A stretch of DNA of 54,318 bases, from NCBI GenBank assembly GCA_016186495.1, contig JACPLO010000012.1:1-54318 (forward strand). The letters run 5' to 3'. The translations under genes and the position numbers were made by a program. Each line of letters starts with the position of its first letter. The stretch's first letter is position 1. This document shows, one piece after another, positions 1 to 7,619 of the stretch. The notes beneath the pieces were generated by a model that saw only the letters and a program-made list of their open reading frames with translations, was not told the origin of the DNA and did no database searches. This stretch comes from Candidatus Niyogibacteria bacterium (GTDB lineage: Bacteria > Patescibacteriota > Minisyncoccia > JACROR01).

Positions 1-70
1 CCAAAGGCGAAGGCAGTCAGTTGGCGCACACCTGACCCTGAAACACGAAAGCGTGGGGATTGAAAAGGAT
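1..70 (+). rRNA. rrs: 16S rRNA, upstream exon (5' truncated by window start)
   Basis: This is the stretch just before the universally conserved GGATTAGATACCC segment of 16S rRNA. It includes GCGAAGGC and CGAAAGCGTGGGGA, which match the E. coli 690-790 region. The window starts inside the gene, so everything upstream is missing. The exon breaks off after GGAT (about E. coli U788) and the rRNA resumes at 608. The last base is T, as expected at a group I 5' splice site. Confidence 0.9.
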
Positions 71-607
71 TAACAAATGCTGTTTACAAGACAGCTTAGT
101 CCCCTCGGATTAATTTCCGAGGATAAAAAACTTGGCTATATCGGGGAAACTCTCCTGAAAATTTTATGGAGACAATCCCGAGGGAAGGAGGAGATAATTA
201 TGGCTGAAGGCAAAGGTAAAAAGATTTCACAATTAAAAAAGGCATTAGAGGAGCATGATAAAGAAATAAAAGAAGAAGAATATAATTGGAGAGAAATTAA
301 ATTAGAATTTGGAGTAGAAATTGTTGTTCCGGCATATCCAAAACATTTACAAAGAAAGGCAACGATTGATTCCGAATTCATAAAAAAAATCAGAAAAATT
401 ATTTCCTAACCCGTAGAGACTATACGCCAGGAGGTTAATAGATGGGCGGCGAGAATTAAAAACTTTTCCGCCCGTCAATATTTAATCTATGATATAGTCC
501 GAACTCTGTGGCGACATAGAGAGGTAAACAGAAATGTTTTACCCGCATTATTGTAATTTCATTAGAAATTGAAAATTAGAAATTACAATTTTGCAGCAAC
601 AAAATTG
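71..607 (+). ncRNA. group I intron in 16S rRNA, at about E. coli position 788
   Basis: The 537 bases interrupt GGAT|TAGATACCC of 16S rRNA. All four conserved group I core elements are visible in order: P (ATCGGGGAAAC, about 140-150), Q (ACAATCCCGAGGGAAG, about 172-187), R (GTAGAGACTATACG, about 413-426) and S (GATATAGTCC, 491-500). R and S pair as P7 (GACTAT with ATAGTC). The upstream exon end GGAT can pair with GTCC at about 109-112 as P1, with the usual G-U at the splice site, and the intron ends in G607. A 69-residue ORF lies between Q and R, in a P6-type loop. Near the 3' end (about 552-589) is an A+T-rich inverted repeat. Introns in 16S genes are known from Candidate Phyla Radiation bacteria. 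Boundaries could shift by one or two bases. Confidence 0.9.
200..409 (+). CDS. intron-encoded small charged protein (69 aa), function unknown
   Basis: The ORF begins at ATG 200 behind one of the few strong Shine-Dalgarno sites of the window (AAGGAGGAGATAATT). An open frame continues upstream to 77, but that part holds the folded intron core, so the internal ATG is preferred. The product is rich in Lys and Glu, has an N-terminal helical charged stretch (residues about 1-30), a short hydrophobic patch (FGVEIVVPAYP, about 38-48) and a basic C-terminus. No LAGLIDADG, GIY-YIG or HNH motif is visible and it is far shorter than typical homing endonucleases. It could be a remnant of one, an RNA-binding splicing helper, or an unrelated small protein carried in a peripheral loop. 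I do not recognise the family. Confidence 0.55.
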   Translation: MAEGKGKKISQLKKALEEHDKEIKEEEYNWREIKLEFGVEIVVPAYPKHLQRKATIDSEFIKKIRKIIS

Positions 608-1339
<732 letters not shown>

Positions 1340-1352
1340 AAGAGATTTATCC

Positions 1353-1389
1353 ATTCCGCGCGTAATGCTTTTAGCAATAAGCGCGGAAT
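1353..1389 (+). other. hairpin directly downstream of 16S
   Basis: ATTCCGCGC (1353-1361) pairs perfectly with GCGCGGAAT (1381-1389). It lies just after the 16S 3' end and could act in rRNA processing or as a weak terminator; there is no T-tract. The rest of the spacer up to 1554 shows only further short hairpins (for example around GCCTGCCTATCGGCAGAC, near 1500) and no 23S or 5S sequence. Confidence 0.45.
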
Positions 1390-1554
1390 CAGGAAGGTTG
1401 ATTTATCAGCGCTTTGCGGCGCTGGTTAGAGTGTTGGCCTTGGAGCTCTAAATTAAGGCTAGCGGAACAAAAGAAAGAATTTTTATAAATGTTTAATAAA
1501 GCCTGCCTATCGGCAGACAAGGTCGTTTTATAAATAAAATTTTATCTGTATTTT

Positions 1555-1710
1555 ATGGAAAAAATTCAAGGACATTGCATGAAATGCAAGAAAAGCGGCA
1601 AAGAAATGGTTAATGTGGAAGAAGTGGTGATGAAGAACGGCATGAAAGCCGCCAAAGGAAAGTGTAAAGATTGCGGTTGCGGAATGTATAAAATTCTGGG
1701 AAAAAAATAA
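1555..1710 (+). CDS. small zinc-ribbon-like protein, DUF5679 type (51 aa)
   Basis: The frame starts at ATG 1555 and encodes 51 residues with two Cys pairs, CMKC (residues 8-11) and CKDCGCG (37-43), separated by a Lys/Met-rich middle segment ending in AAKGKC. This layout matches the short DUF5679 proteins found widely in Candidate Phyla Radiation genomes; the biochemical role is unknown, and a zinc-binding nucleic-acid contact is only a guess. It sits between 16S and tRNA-Ile, where many bacteria continue into 23S. A strong terminator follows at once, so it is a single-gene unit. There is no Shine-Dalgarno site. The opposite-strand frame over the same bases lacks any recognisable feature. Confidence 0.75.
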   Translation: MEKIQGHCMKCKKSGKEMVNVEEVVMKNGMKAAKGKCKDCGCGMYKILGKK

Positions 1711-1715
1711 TTCAT

Positions 1716-1757
1716 AACAAAAAATCATCCCGCTTTTCAACGGGATGATTTTTTGTT
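1716..1757 (+). terminator. Rho-independent terminator after the DUF5679 gene
   Basis: A 17-bp perfect inverted repeat (1716-1732 with 1741-1757, core ATCATCCCG / CGGGATGAT) with an 8-base loop and flanking A and T tracts. It ends the small zinc-ribbon gene and, being symmetric, could act in both directions. Confidence 0.9.
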
Positions 1758-1782
1758 ATTTTAATAAAAGATTAAAATTTTT

Positions 1783-1854
1783 GGGCGTATAGCTCAGTGG
1801 TAGAGCGCGTCACTGATAATGACGAGGTCGAAGGTTCGATCCCTTCTACGCCCA
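1783..1854 (+). tRNA. tRNA-Ile (GAT)
   Basis: A full 72-nt cloverleaf: acceptor GGGCGTA/TACGCCC, D arm GCTC-AGTGGTA-GAGC, anticodon stem CGTCA/TGACG with loop CTGATAA (anticodon GAT), T arm GAAGG-TTCGATC-CCTTC and discriminator A. CCA is not encoded. In many bacteria tRNA-Ile sits in the 16S-23S spacer; here it follows 16S, but no 23S comes after it. Confidence 0.95.
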
Positions 1855-1980
1855 TACCTTAGAAAAACGCAAGTCGCCGCCGCAGGCGGCGACCAAATCG
1901 TATGGTTTTGCCCACACAACGGAACTGGCGGTCGTGCGGTAAAAGAAAATTTTCATGTTAATTTATTATTAGTATTTTTT

Positions 1981-2358
1981 ATGAAATCACCAGAACAAAT
2001 GGGCGGGCCGCCCGAACAATCAAAGGAGAAGCCGGTGGAAAATAAGGAAGAAAAAGAACGTAAGGTGACGACACCTGAAGAAGCCGCGGAAATGACGCGA
2101 CAGAGAAGAAAAGATTTTGATCTTGAAGAAGAAAAAGAGCTGACACAAGAGCAAGCCGAGGAACTTGAAGGATCTATTAAAAAGCTTCTGGGAGACTTGG
2201 ACCAGTACGACTTTGAAGGTTGCAGTCCCAAAAGACAAAAAGAGTGGTACTGGGTTGAACAAGAAGTGCAAGTAGGCAAGGATCGGGAACTCGCAAAGGC
2301 CAATCTCGAAAGATTACTTAAGGCATTACAAGAGGAGGCTGGGAAGCCAGAAAAGTAA
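1981..2358 (+). CDS. hypothetical charged helical protein (125 aa)
   Basis: The frame is open from inside the tRNA, but the first sensible start is ATG 1981, giving a 125-residue, very polar protein. Residues about 1-60 are disordered and rich in Pro, Glu and Lys; residues about 65-125 look alpha-helical and could form a coiled coil (repeated EEL, RLLKALQEE). There is no signal peptide, membrane segment or Cys motif. I recognise no family. The gene is flanked by two G+C-rich hairpins built on the same core (CGCCGCAGGCGGCG near 1875-1890 and its reverse complement near 2520-2535), which may mark an inserted segment. Confidence 0.55.
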   Translation: MKSPEQMGGPPEQSKEKPVENKEEKERKVTTPEEAAEMTRQRRKDFDLEEEKELTQEQAEELEGSIKKLLGDLDQYDFEGCSPKRQKEWYWVEQEVQVGKDRELAKANLERLLKALQEEAGKPEK

Positions 2359-2578
2359 TAAAGTCAGATTGCGGCGAAGCTGCAAAATGCGTTCGGACTA
2401 TTTTCAGAATACTCCACCAAAAAGTTGGTCAATTTTCCGAAAGTTAGATTTTAGTGCGTCTTTATGAGCTCGCTCGGACCTATTTTAGCAGGAATTTTTG
2501 AACGGAAACAGCCGCCCCGCCGCCGCCTGCGGCGACGACAAAGAAGATGATGATAGACAAGTAATCTAATTTTTATCC
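2359..2578. other. intergenic stretch, no gene recognised
   Basis: This stretch between the charged hypothetical and the next promoter holds a G+C-rich hairpin (about 2517-2538) and otherwise no convincing frame. On the minus strand a short run reads DQLFGGVF then stop, which may be decayed coding sequence, but I cannot name a parent gene. Confidence 0.4.
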
Positions 2579-2607
2579 TTGACAAATTTGTTATATTAGT
2601 GTATTAT
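2579..2607 (+). promoter_or_regulatory. consensus-like sigma70 promoter of the 3D-domain gene
   Basis: TTGACA at 2579-2584, a 17-base spacer and TATTAT at 2602-2607. This is one of the best full -35/-10 pairs in the window. The predicted transcript would start near 2614 and have a leader of about 40 bases. Confidence 0.8.
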
Positions 2608-2616
2608 TTAAAAACA

Positions 2617-2648
2617 ACAAAAATCTCTGCTTAGGTAGAGATTTTTGT
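2617..2648 (+). promoter_or_regulatory. leader hairpin just before the start codon
   Basis: A perfect 12-bp stem (ACAAAAATCTCT, 2617-2628, with AGAGATTTTTGT, 2637-2648) and an 8-base loop lie between promoter and ATG 2657. The T-run on the 3' side makes it look like a terminator, so it may attenuate transcription or limit ribosome access. No known riboswitch fold is recognised. Confidence 0.5.
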
Positions 2649-2656
2649 TTATAAAA

Positions 2657-3187
2657 ATGATTACAATACTAAAGTCTAATAATTTTTGGCTTAATAGAGT
2701 CGTAATATCATTGATTATACTGGTTTTAACGCTTAATGCTTCTATAAAAGAAGCAAGCGCCGCTTGGGATTATAGCGATATAGCGATTTTTATAACCAAC
2801 AAAATGAAAAATCAACAAAAGTTGCTTATAGCTGCAAGCGGAGATTTCAGCGGAGATTCTGATAAAAAAATTGAAGAAACGAATAAATCTTTACCTCCAA
2901 AAACGATAAAAGTCGTTTTAACCGGCTATTCTTCAACAATTGATCAAACTGATGATACGCCGTTTATAACCGCTTCTAATACCCGCGTTCGCGATGGCGT
3001 GGTGGCGGCTAATTTTTTGGCTTTTGGCACCAAAGTTCAGATACCGGCGCTTTTCGGCAATAAAATTTTTATTGTTGAAGACCGCATGGCTAAAAAACAC
3101 AATAATAAAATAGACATCTGGTTTTCTGAAAGATATTTAGCAAAGAATTTTGGAGTTAAAGAAACAGAGGTGATGATTTTAGAATAA
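2657..3187 (+). CDS. secreted 3D-domain protein (MltA/YuiC-like), cell-wall related
   Basis: ATG 2657 is chosen over an upstream TTG because it gives a clean signal peptide: two Lys/Arg-containing residue groups, a hydrophobic run (VVISLIILVLTL, residues about 15-26) and a small-residue cleavage region (EASAA). The mature C-terminal half (about 85-176) is a 3D domain: TGYSS near its start, TASNTRVRDGVVAA and FGTKVQIP in the middle, and the signature VEDRMAKKHNNKIDIWF, where the Asp residues give the domain its name. Such domains occur in MltA-type lytic transglycosylases and Bacillus stationary-phase wall enzymes. The protein therefore probably acts on peptidoglycan outside the membrane; the enzyme activity itself is not proven for 3D-only proteins. 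It has its own strong promoter and terminator. Confidence 0.8.
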   Translation: MITILKSNNFWLNRVVISLIILVLTLNASIKEASAAWDYSDIAIFITNKMKNQQKLLIAASGDFSGDSDKKIEETNKSLPPKTIKVVLTGYSSTIDQTDDTPFITASNTRVRDGVVAANFLAFGTKVQIPALFGNKIFIVEDRMAKKHNNKIDIWFSERYLAKNFGVKETEVMILE

Positions 3188-3196
3188 AATTCTACT

Positions 3197-3233
3197 AAAA
3201 AAATCGCCTCGTATTAAACGGGACGATTTTTTT
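3197..3233. terminator. bidirectional terminator between the 3D gene and htrA
   Basis: AAAAAAATCG-C-CTCGT pairs with ACGGG-A-CGATTTTTTT around a 6-base loop. T-tracts on both strands fit the convergent genes on either side. Confidence 0.8.
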
Positions 3234-3243
3234 ATTCTTATTA

Positions 3244-4392
3244 TTATTCTTTTTCTTCTTTTATTGTGTCTATTATATTCAAATCTATCTCCGCAGATTC
3301 ATCTGTTTTTTTCTTCAAAATGATACTCAACTTTATTATTTTTCCCTGGCGTTGAATTTCCGCCAGAATTATTTTACCGGGTTTCTGCAAAGTTATAGTC
3401 TGACTGAAATCAATCGGGCCTATTATTTGCCTGCCATCAATAGTCTGGATAATATCTCCGATTTGCAAGCCAGCCAATTCAGCCGGACTTTCTTTTTCAA
3501 CATCAGTTATAAAAATACCATTTCTGTCTTCCGCGACATAAGTTTTAAACTTTTTCGGAATTTCCTGATAAGGAGAAACAAATGTGATGCCTAAATAACT
3601 TCTTTCCAGTTTAGTTTTTTCTTCCAAAAGACGGGGGAGGAGAACTTGAATGTCGCCTATCGGCACCGCCATATTTAATCCAGCATTAATGGGGTGTCCT
3701 GTCGGGGCAATTAAAATACTGTTTAATCCGATTAATTCTCCTTTCATATTAAGCAAAGGGCCGCCGGAATTGCCGGAATTAATCGCGGTGTCGGTTTGAA
3801 TAAAATAACTATATTCTTCTTTAAAATTAATAATGGCAAATTCTTTGGAAATACTCCCTTGAGTAACGGTCCAATTCAAACCTAAAGGGCTGCCGATGGC
3901 AAAACATTGGTCGCCTACTTTGGGATTATCTCCAAATTTTATTGTTGAAAATCCATGACCGTCTATTTTAAGCAAAGCTAAATCTTTCTCTTCATCATAA
4001 TTGACAATCTTAACATCGGACCGCAGGCGCTGACGCATGGCGTTCAGATCGCCGATGTAGCGACTCTGATGGTCTTCTGAGGCCGGAAGATAATGAATAG
4101 CTAAATCATCCTCATTAAAATCTCTGACCACGTGATAATTGGTCAGGATATATCCGTCTTCGCTTACAAATACGCCGTTGCCGAGAGTAAAATTGCGAAT
4201 AACATCATTAATGATTCTTTTAACCTCAATTACAACTACGGCTTTATTTGCTTTTCTGATTATTGAAGCAAATTCAAACTCAAAATCAAGATTTTGAGTT
4301 TGAGTTTCTGCGGCTGCTGAAAATTGAGGAATAAAATTCAGAACAAAAAACATCATTACTGCCAAAAAAACAGCCATTAAATTTCTTTTCAT
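3244..4392 (-). CDS. htrA: HtrA/DegP-family serine protease with one PDZ domain
   Basis: A 382-residue envelope quality-control protease. Residues 1-27 form a signal peptide or N-terminal anchor (Lys/Arg, then a long hydrophobic run ending in SAAA). The trypsin-like domain shows the full catalytic triad: His87 in TNYHVV, Asp137 in EKDLALL and Ser209 in GNSGGPL. A single PDZ domain follows (about 270-360), with PAELAGLQIGDIIQTIDG. The length fits a one-PDZ HtrA acting outside the membrane on misfolded proteins. The start is ATG 4392; GGAGG lies only four bases upstream, one of the rare purine-rich sites here. It converges on the 3D-domain gene with a shared terminator. Confidence 0.9.
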   Translation of the reverse strand: MKRNLMAVFLAVMMFFVLNFIPQFSAAAETQTQNLDFEFEFASIIRKANKAVVVIEVKRIINDVIRNFTLGNGVFVSEDGYILTNYHVVRDFNEDDLAIHYLPASEDHQSRYIGDLNAMRQRLRSDVKIVNYDEEKDLALLKIDGHGFSTIKFGDNPKVGDQCFAIGSPLGLNWTVTQGSISKEFAIINFKEEYSYFIQTDTAINSGNSGGPLLNMKGELIGLNSILIAPTGHPINAGLNMAVPIGDIQVLLPRLLEEKTKLERSYLGITFVSPYQEIPKKFKTYVAEDRNGIFITDVEKESPAELAGLQIGDIIQTIDGRQIIGPIDFSQTITLQKPGKIILAEIQRQGKIIKLSIILKKKTDESAEIDLNIIDTIKEEKE

Positions 4393-4471
4393 AAAACCTC
4401 CTTTTTTGGTTTTGTTTAAATTTTTAAGGTGCCGCTAAAAAAAAATTTCCGTCAGTTTTTTCTTTATCTTC

Positions 4472-4708
4472 CTACAGATCTTTCCAATCACTGCGCCAAA
4501 GGCGGATTTCTTTTAAAATCTCCGGTGAAGGATTTTCAGCCCACCATTTCTTGTCAGGGCCAAGAAAAATAATGACGTCTTCAAAAGAAACTCCTTCGGG
4601 CAGGCCGCTGATTTCGCCTTTTTCTCCGATTTCTATCTGCCACAGACGGCGTTTTTCTTTTGAAAAACTTTTTTCTGATTCCGAAAATTTTTCTTCAGAA
4701 TGTTCCAT
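4472..4708 (-). CDS. hypothetical small acidic protein (78 aa)
   Basis: ATG 4708 is preferred over the upstream TTG because GATAAT lies seven bases before it (4716-4721), the spacing seen at many starts in this window. The product begins with a Ser/Glu/Lys-rich tail (residues 1-20) followed by a compact region with LWQIEIGEKGEISGLPEG and WWAENPSPEILKEIRLWRSDW. There is no membrane segment. I do not recognise the family. It lies in the same direction as htrA, upstream of it, with about 80 bases between them, and is divergent from panD. Confidence 0.5.
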   Translation of the reverse strand: MEHSEEKFSESEKSFSKEKRRLWQIEIGEKGEISGLPEGVSFEDVIIFLGPDKKWWAENPSPEILKEIRLWRSDWKDL

Positions 4709-4810
4709 ATTATTTATTATCGCTTTTTGGCAAAGAAAAAGCAAATGCTTGTTTTTCTTGTTATTTTATTTACGCAATATTAAAATAAAAAGGAGATTAA
4801 AATAATTAAA

Positions 4811-5152
4811 TTGAGATTTATTTTGCGTTCAAAAATTCATAAAGCCGTAGTGACTGAAGCTGATTTGAATTATATCGGCAGCATTACGATTGACGAAGAG
4901 CTTGTTGAGAAAGCCGGTTTTTGGCTTGGGGAAAAAGTGTTGGTGGCAAGCAATACTTCCGGCGTTCGCCTTGAAACTTACGTGATTGCGGGTCAGCGCG
5001 GATCCGGGATTATTCGCATGAATGGCGCCGCCTCGCGCCTTATTAAAAAAGGCGAAGAAATTATTGTGATGGGATTTGAGCTGGCTGATCAGCCGATAAA
5101 ACCAAAAAATATTCTCGTTGATAAGAATAATAAATTTATCCGTTTTCTTTAA
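4811..5152 (+). CDS. panD: aspartate 1-decarboxylase precursor
   Basis: PanD converts L-aspartate to beta-alanine for pantothenate and CoA synthesis. The 113-residue protein matches the family over its full length: KIHKAVVTEADLNYIGSITID contains the Gly-Ser self-cleavage site that creates the pyruvoyl group, followed by TYVIAGQRGSGIIRMNGAA and the double-psi barrel tail. A TTG start at 4811 is used because the family begins about nine residues before the KxH motif and because TAAAAT (4798-4803) lies seven bases upstream. AAGGAG is also present but is 13 or more bases away. No other pantothenate gene is in the window. A terminator follows at once, so it is transcribed alone. Confidence 0.9.
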   Translation: MRFILRSKIHKAVVTEADLNYIGSITIDEELVEKAGFWLGEKVLVASNTSGVRLETYVIAGQRGSGIIRMNGAASRLIKKGEEIIVMGFELADQPIKPKNILVDKNNKFIRFL

Positions 5153-5204
5153 TTTTTTAGATTATTTGAAAGTGCAATATGTGTGTGAACATTATCTTTG
5201 ATTA

Positions 5205-5236
5205 ACGCCATACTTAATTGTATGGCGTGTTTTTTT
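5205..5236 (+). terminator. Rho-independent terminator after panD
   Basis: ACGCCATAC (5205-5213) pairs perfectly with GTATGGCGT (5220-5228) around TTAATT, followed by a T-tract. Its presence shows that the open frame running through it is not the true start of the next gene. Confidence 0.9.
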
Positions 5237-5280
5237 AAGTTGATAAAAACAAAAAAACCAGTTAAAATAAAAATTGCCAT

Positions 5281-6472
5281 GCCAAGAAAAAAACCAAAAT
5301 TAAATCGCGGTCTTAGGCCGAAAACGCTTGAAATTCACGGCGGCGGTTCGGAAAAAGACATTGAGATACGGCCGGGGCTTCACCGCTCCGTGGCTTTTCC
5401 GATGAAATCTTTTGAGCGCGCCCGCCGGCTTTTTGAGGGAAAAGAAGAAGGTTTTATTTATACCAGAATAAACAATCCGACCGTTGATAAGTTGGAAAAA
5501 CGTTTGGCGGCGCTGGAAGGAGCCGAAGCCGCTTTAGCGACTTCTTCCGGCATGTCGGCGATAACGCTTTTGGCTTTGCATCTCGCCAGTCCGGCCGGAC
5601 ACATTGTTTCTTCCAACCGGCTTTATGGCGGAGTATTCCATTTATTCAGGGACCGTTTGCCGGCTCTCGGCATTCCGGTAACTTTTGTTGAGAACCCTTT
5701 TAATCAGAAAGAATGGGAAAAAGCGGTTAAGCCGAATACGAAATTTTTATACGTTGAAACCCCCTCCAATCCCGTTATTGATGTTTTTAATATAAAATCT
5801 CTGGCGATTCTCGCTAAAAAGAATAAAATTCCTTTGGCGGTGGACAGCACTTTGGCGACTCCGGCGCTTTTGAATCCGATAAAACAGGGAGCCGACATTG
5901 TCGTTCATTCTTTGTCAAAATACATGGGCGACGGCGAAGTCATCGGCGGCGTTATTTTGGGAAAAAAATTTTTGATTGATAGTATGCGCCAGGAATGGTT
6001 TCGCGATACCGGCCCATGCCTTTCGCCGGACAACGCCGCAATTTTATGTTCGCATATTGAATCGCTTTTCGGGAGAATGGAGGAACATTGCCGAAACGCG
6101 GAAAGCGTCGCTAAATTTCTTTCAAAACATCGGAAAGTCGCCAAAGTTTTATACCCGTCTTTAGGTTCGCGCGCCGCGGCCAACAAAAAAATTATGCCCA
6201 AAGGGTTCGGCGGACTTATGGCTTTTGAAGTCAAAGGAGGAAGAAGCGCGGCCAAAAAAGTTTTGGAAAGCCTTAAGCTTTTTTGGCACGCTCCGAATAT
6301 CGGCGAATCAAGATCATTGGTCATCCATCCGGCCACCACCACTCACGGCCAGATGGCTGAAAATGAACTGAAAAAAGCCGGCATTTCTCAAGGCACTTTG
6401 CGGCTTTCCATCGGTCGGGAAGATCCGCGGGATTTAATTGACGATTTAAAACAAGCGCTTTCCAAAATTTAA
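5281..6472 (+). CDS. Cys/Met-metabolism PLP-dependent enzyme (methionine gamma-lyase / cystathionine synthase-like)
   Basis: The start is set at ATG 5281, after the panD terminator, giving 397 residues, typical for the family. It carries the fold-type I PLP features: the substrate-loop region YTRINNPTVDKLEKRLAALEG, the glycine-rich SGMSAI, YVETPSNPVIDV, the cofactor Asp in AVDSTLATPALLNP, and the Schiff-base lysine in HSLSKYMGDG. C-terminal residues include SLVIHPATTTH and LRLSIGREDP, as in methionine gamma-lyase, cystathionine gamma-synthase and O-acetylhomoserine sulfhydrylase. The exact reaction cannot be decided from sequence alone. The basic N-terminal stretch (MPRKKPKLNRG) is slightly longer than usual. 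It stands alone between panD and ddl. Confidence 0.85.
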
Positions 6473-6528
6473 TTCGTTAATTTAATTCGTTGTTTTCTAT
6501 TTTTTGCCGATTGCGGTAAAATAAAATT

Positions 6529-7497
6529 GTGAACAAAATAACTGTCGGAGTTTTACGGGGAGGGCCTTCTTCGGAATATGAAATTTCTCTTCGCACGGGA
6601 CAGAATGTCTTGAAACATTTAGCGCGGGATAAATATCGGCCATTGGATATTCTTTTGACTAAAAAAGGAGAATGGCATGTTAACGGCATAATCGCCACTC
6701 CGGACAAGATTTTCAGGGCAATTGACGTTATTTTTAACGCTTTACACGGAGAATTCGGAGAAGACGGCAAAGTTCAGCGTCTTTTTGAAATTTACAACAT
6801 CCCTTATACCGGTTCCGCGAGCTGGACTTCTTTTTTGGCGATGAATAAAATAATGGCGCGAGAATCTTTTAAAAATGCCGGTTTAAAAATAGTGGAAGCA
6901 AAAGCGGTTAAACAGGAAGATAATTTAGATAAAGCCATTTTTAGCGTGGTCAGAAAAATGGCTCCGCCTTGGGTAATAAAGCCGGTTTCGCGCGGATCTT
7001 CAATCGGAATCTCAATCGCTAAGAATATCGAAGAATTGCCGAATTCTTTAAAAAAATCTTTTCAATGCGATGAAACCGCGCTGGTTGAAAAATATATCAA
7101 AGGAAGGGAAGCCACTTGCGCGGTCCTGGAAAATTTCCGGGGAGAAAATTTATACGCTTTTCCGGCTGTGGAAATTGTACCGCCAGAAACCAGCCGATTT
7201 TTTGATTATGCCGCGAAATACGGCGGCGCTGCGCAGGAAATTTGTCCGGGCCGTTTTTCCGTAAAACAAAAGCAAGAAATTCAGGAAATGGCGCGAAAAG
7301 CGCATCAAATTTTGGGTTGCCGGCATTATTCACGCTCTGATTTTATCGTTGCCCGCGACGGCGTTTATATTCTGGAGACAAACACTCTTCCGGGATTGAC
7401 CGCGGAGTCTCTTTTTCCGAAAGCAGCTGGCTCAATAGGATTGGAATTTCCAAAATTGTTGGATCATTTAATTCAGTTGGCGCATATAAGAAAGTGA
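6529..7497 (+). CDS. ddl: D-alanine--D-alanine ligase
   Basis: Ddl joins two D-alanines with ATP for the peptidoglycan stem peptide. The 322-residue protein has the ATP-grasp layout: GGPSSEYEISLRTG near the N-terminus, NALHGEFGEDGKVQ, YTGSA, the ATP-binding KPVSRGSSIGI loop, EKYIKGREATCAV, and the metal-binding C-terminus ILETNTLPGLT. The start is GTG 6529, which has TAAAAT six bases upstream (6517-6522) and no Shine-Dalgarno site, so a leaderless mRNA is likely. The stop codon ends at 7497, immediately next to the 3' end of the convergent tRNA-Ala. Confidence 0.93.
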   Translation: MNKITVGVLRGGPSSEYEISLRTGQNVLKHLARDKYRPLDILLTKKGEWHVNGIIATPDKIFRAIDVIFNALHGEFGEDGKVQRLFEIYNIPYTGSASWTSFLAMNKIMARESFKNAGLKIVEAKAVKQEDNLDKAIFSVVRKMAPPWVIKPVSRGSSIGISIAKNIEELPNSLKKSFQCDETALVEKYIKGREATCAVLENFRGENLYAFPAVEIVPPETSRFFDYAAKYGGAAQEICPGRFSVKQKQEIQEMARKAHQILGCRHYSRSDFIVARDGVYILETNTLPGLTAESLFPKAAGSIGLEFPKLLDHLIQLAHIRK

Positions 7498-7570
7498 TGG
7501 ACCCTAGGAGATTCGAACTCCTTACCTCCGCATTGCAAATGCGGCGCTCTGCCAAATGAGCTAAGGGCCC
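7498..7570 (-). tRNA. tRNA-Ala (TGC)
   Basis: A 73-nt cloverleaf on the minus strand: acceptor GGGCCCT/AGGGTCC with one G-U pair, anticodon stem CCGCA/TGCGG with loop TTTGCAA (anticodon TGC), T loop TTCGAAT and discriminator A. CCA is not encoded. Its 3' end directly abuts the ddl stop codon. Confidence 0.95.
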
Positions 7571-7619
7571 GTAATTTTAAATTATCATAAAATTAGGCAA
7601 ATTAAAATTGTGAATTAAA

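Noticed and set aside
77-199. Upstream extension of the intron ORF to an earlier ATG at 77
   Set aside because: These bases form the group I core (P1, P2, P and Q elements). ATG 200 has a strong Shine-Dalgarno site.
1420-1470. tRNA-like stretch GCGCTGGTTAGAGTGTTGGCC in the spacer after 16S
   Set aside because: It resembles a D arm, but no matching anticodon stem, T arm or acceptor stem can be drawn.
1528-1740. Minus-strand frame opposite the DUF5679 gene
   Set aside because: The plus-strand frame has the Cys pairs and a terminator; the minus frame is only its shadow.
1871-2538. Mobile element flanked by the G+C-rich hairpins around the 125-residue gene
   Set aside because: The shared core is only about 14 bases, self-complementary and not accompanied by target duplications or a transposase.
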